Notes under the pieces: model-generated
The model's input: the letters and a program-made list of their open reading frames with translations, nothing else
Databases searched by the model: none
Told to the model about the DNA's origin: nothing
From: Pyrodictiaceae archaeon
GTDB lineage: Archaea > Thermoproteota > Thermoprotei_A > Sulfolobales > Pyrodictiaceae
Direction: 5' to 3'
Length of the DNA: 14,039 nucleotides
Assembly (NCBI GenBank): GCA_027033675.1
Contig: JALVKZ010000108.1
Span: forward strand, 1 to 14,039
In this document: piece after piece, positions 12,462 through 14,039 of the stretch
Position numbering within the stretch: the first letter of the stretch is position 1
Layout of the letters: each line of letters starts with the position of its first letter
Translations under genes and position numbers: made by a program

Positions 12462-13883
12462 TTAAAGTCTTCCTATCTTCTGGAGCCATTTACCGTAGAG
12501 TCTTAATGCCCATAGAGCTCTAGCTGCTCTATGCTCACCTGGGTAGACGGGTATACCTGTTTTTGCTTCAAAGAGCTTCGCTATGCGCCATGATTTCTGC
12601 CCACCCGTTACAGAAGCTACTATAGGTATTCCCATCTCCTTTGCTTTCTGCGCAATCGGCGCCATTAGGTCTGCGAGTCTCTCAGTCATTGTGGCTATGT
12701 TAAAGTATGGTATCAAGAATATTCCATCAACCTCTCCGCTTTCTATTGCTATCCTGGTGCTCTCAGCCATATGGTCCTCGGTTCCAGATCCTGTTATGTC
12801 TACTGGGTTTCTCGGACTAGCTATCGGTAGAAGGATTTTTCGAAGCCTTTGTTGAGTCTCCTTACTAAACAATGGTACCTGGAAGCCTAGCTCGGATAGC
12901 CAGTCAGTAGCCATTACGCCACTGCCTCCCCCGACGGTTATTATAGCTACTCTATCGCCTCTCATAGGCGGCTGTAAGGCCAGTGCTTGTGCAACATCGA
13001 ATAACTCCTCGGTATGTAGGACCTCTATAGCACCAGTCTGTCGAAACACAGAGTTATAGATTTGATAACTACCTGCGAGGCTTCCAGTATGACTTGCTGC
13101 TGCGCGTGCACCTGCGCTCGTTTTACCCGCCTTGAGAACTACAACTGGCTTTACGGGGGTAGTATTCTCGAGGGCTTGCCTAAAAACATGCCCATATTCA
13201 ACGCCCTCAATATATATCGCGATAACCCTGGTATGGGGGTCACTTTTTAGATAGGTGAGAAGGTCTGCTTCATCTATATCAGCGCGGTTACCGATGCTTA
13301 TGAACTTGCTTATGCCGAGGCCACGTAGTGCAGCGACATCTAGTAGAGCTGCTCCAAGGGCGCCACTCTGACTAATAAAAGCTATGGGCCCGTTTCCTGG
13401 GAGGCTTTGCTTCTCCGGATCAAGGAACATAGTATTTATTCCTGTTGAAGGAGAATATACGCCTAGGCAATTAGGTCCAAGCACCCGTACACCGTATTGC
13501 CTAGCTATCTGAATAACCTTCTCCTCTAACTTTGCACCTTCCTCTCCTACTTCACGGAATCCTGCACTAATAATAATAGCCGCTTTAATGCCGCGGCGAC
13601 CTACCTGGTCCATGACTTCGGGCACGCGGTGTGCAGGAACCACGATAACAGCGAGTTCGACGGGGTCAGGTACATCGAGAACTCTTGGGTAGGCCTTTAA
13701 GCCGAGTATCTCTGTTGCGTTAGGGTTGACCGGGTATATTGGCCCACGGTAGCTATTCTTAAGATTATATAGGACCATGTATCCGACCTTGCCGGGGCGA
13801 CGAGAAGCACCAACCACGGCTACTCCGCGTGGACGAAAGAGAAAATCGATGCCCTCACCTATCGGGGGGCGCCGAGAAGCCAT
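12462..13883 (-). CDS. acdA: ADP-forming acetyl/acyl-CoA synthetase, alpha subunit
   Basis: Together with a beta subunit this enzyme converts acyl-CoA, ADP and phosphate to acid, CoA and ATP, the main energy-yielding step of peptide and sugar fermentation in hyperthermophilic archaea. The 473 residues match the alpha subunit. A CoA-binding Rossmann domain starts FRPRGVAVVGASRRPGKVG at about 16-34. The succinyl-CoA-ligase-like domain follows, with ISQSGALGAALLDVA. The phosphorylated His265 lies in AASHTGSLAGS, and a third flavodoxin-like domain fills the rest. No ATP-grasp beta subunit is fused or adjacent in this window, so the partner is elsewhere. Some lineages use several alpha subunits with different acyl preferences. 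The ATG at 13883 lies 18 bp from a TATA-like element, so translation may be leaderless. Confidence 0.93.
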   Translation of the reverse strand: MASRRPPIGEGIDFLFRPRGVAVVGASRRPGKVGYMVLYNLKNSYRGPIYPVNPNATEILGLKAYPRVLDVPDPVELAVIVVPAHRVPEVMDQVGRRGIKAAIIISAGFREVGEEGAKLEEKVIQIARQYGVRVLGPNCLGVYSPSTGINTMFLDPEKQSLPGNGPIAFISQSGALGAALLDVAALRGLGISKFISIGNRADIDEADLLTYLKSDPHTRVIAIYIEGVEYGHVFRQALENTTPVKPVVVLKAGKTSAGARAAASHTGSLAGSYQIYNSVFRQTGAIEVLHTEELFDVAQALALQPPMRGDRVAIITVGGGSGVMATDWLSELGFQVPLFSKETQQRLRKILLPIASPRNPVDITGSGTEDHMAESTRIAIESGEVDGIFLIPYFNIATMTERLADLMAPIAQKAKEMGIPIVASVTGGQKSWRIAKLFEAKTGIPVYPGEHRAARALWALRLYGKWLQKIGRL

Positions 13884-13900
13884 GACAAGAACGCACCAAT

Positions 13901-13910
13901 GTTATTAAAG
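13901..13910 (-). promoter_or_regulatory. Probable TATA box for acdA
   Basis: On the minus strand the element reads CTTTAATAAC, 18-27 bp before the ATG. Transcription would start within a few bases of the ATG, implying a leaderless or near-leaderless mRNA. The rest of the gap to the window end is AT-rich, and I see no gene in it. Confidence 0.45.
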
Positions 13911-14039
13911 GGTAGAAGGGGGGTAAAAACAATAAGAGTTTAAAGTAGAATTACTAAAAAATACTAGAACATGTAAATTATACATCTAATTACGGTGCGA
14001 TTATCTCGAAAATAACTAAATAACCTAAGAACACATTGA

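Overview
This window looks like the chromosome of a hyperthermophilic archaeon, most likely a crenarchaeote near Pyrodictium/Hyperthermus. That placement is inferred from the gene families, not from a search. The supporting signs are a tungsten aldehyde:ferredoxin oxidoreductase, an ADP-forming acyl-CoA synthetase subunit, archaeal TATA boxes 25-30 bp before several starts, frequent GTG/TTG starts, GGTG- or GGAGG-type ribosome binding sites, T-run terminators and families I associate with Desulfurococcales. No insertion sequence, prophage, CRISPR array, tRNA or rRNA was seen.

Layout. 1-3584 is a purine block. It starts with the 3' part of an orotate-phosphoribosyltransferase-like regulator gene, whose stop codon interlocks with that of convergent purB, followed by divergent guaA. 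3677-6422 carries a GTG-start AOR-family tungstoenzyme, then a MoaD/ThiS-like beta-grasp protein and a small Cys-rich helical protein. 6414-8054 (minus strand) carries a PH-SHOCT protein and a HisC-like fold-type I protein that has lost the PLP lysine and several other cofactor contacts. 8206-9724 (plus strand), divergent from these, carries a MobA-like nucleotidyltransferase and upp. The divergent 8055-8205 spacer shares one TATA box and is full of repeats. 9883-12235 (minus) holds a stomatin/slipin, a winged-helix protein with a four-Cys cluster, an unknown conserved-looking protein and a probable DUF2153 protein. 12462-13883 (minus) is an orphan alpha subunit of ADP-forming acyl-CoA synthetase. 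A possible C/D box sRNA lies at about 12358-12450.

How it fits together. AOR oxidises aldehydes to acids, and ADP-forming acyl-CoA synthetase makes ATP from acyl-CoA. Both belong to the peptide or amino-acid fermentation of hyperthermophiles, although they are 7 kb apart here. purB, guaA, upp and the PRTase-like regulator are nucleotide synthesis, salvage and sensing. The MoaD-like protein may serve the tungstopterin enzyme, but it lacks the C-terminal Gly-Gly needed for sulfur transfer, so its role is open. The least explained parts are the PH-SHOCT/PLP-less HisC pair with its structured promoter region, the Gly-Gly-less MoaD-like protein with its Cys-rich partner, and the candidate sRNA. 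No gene-free stretch exceeds 300 bases; the longest is 12236-12461.
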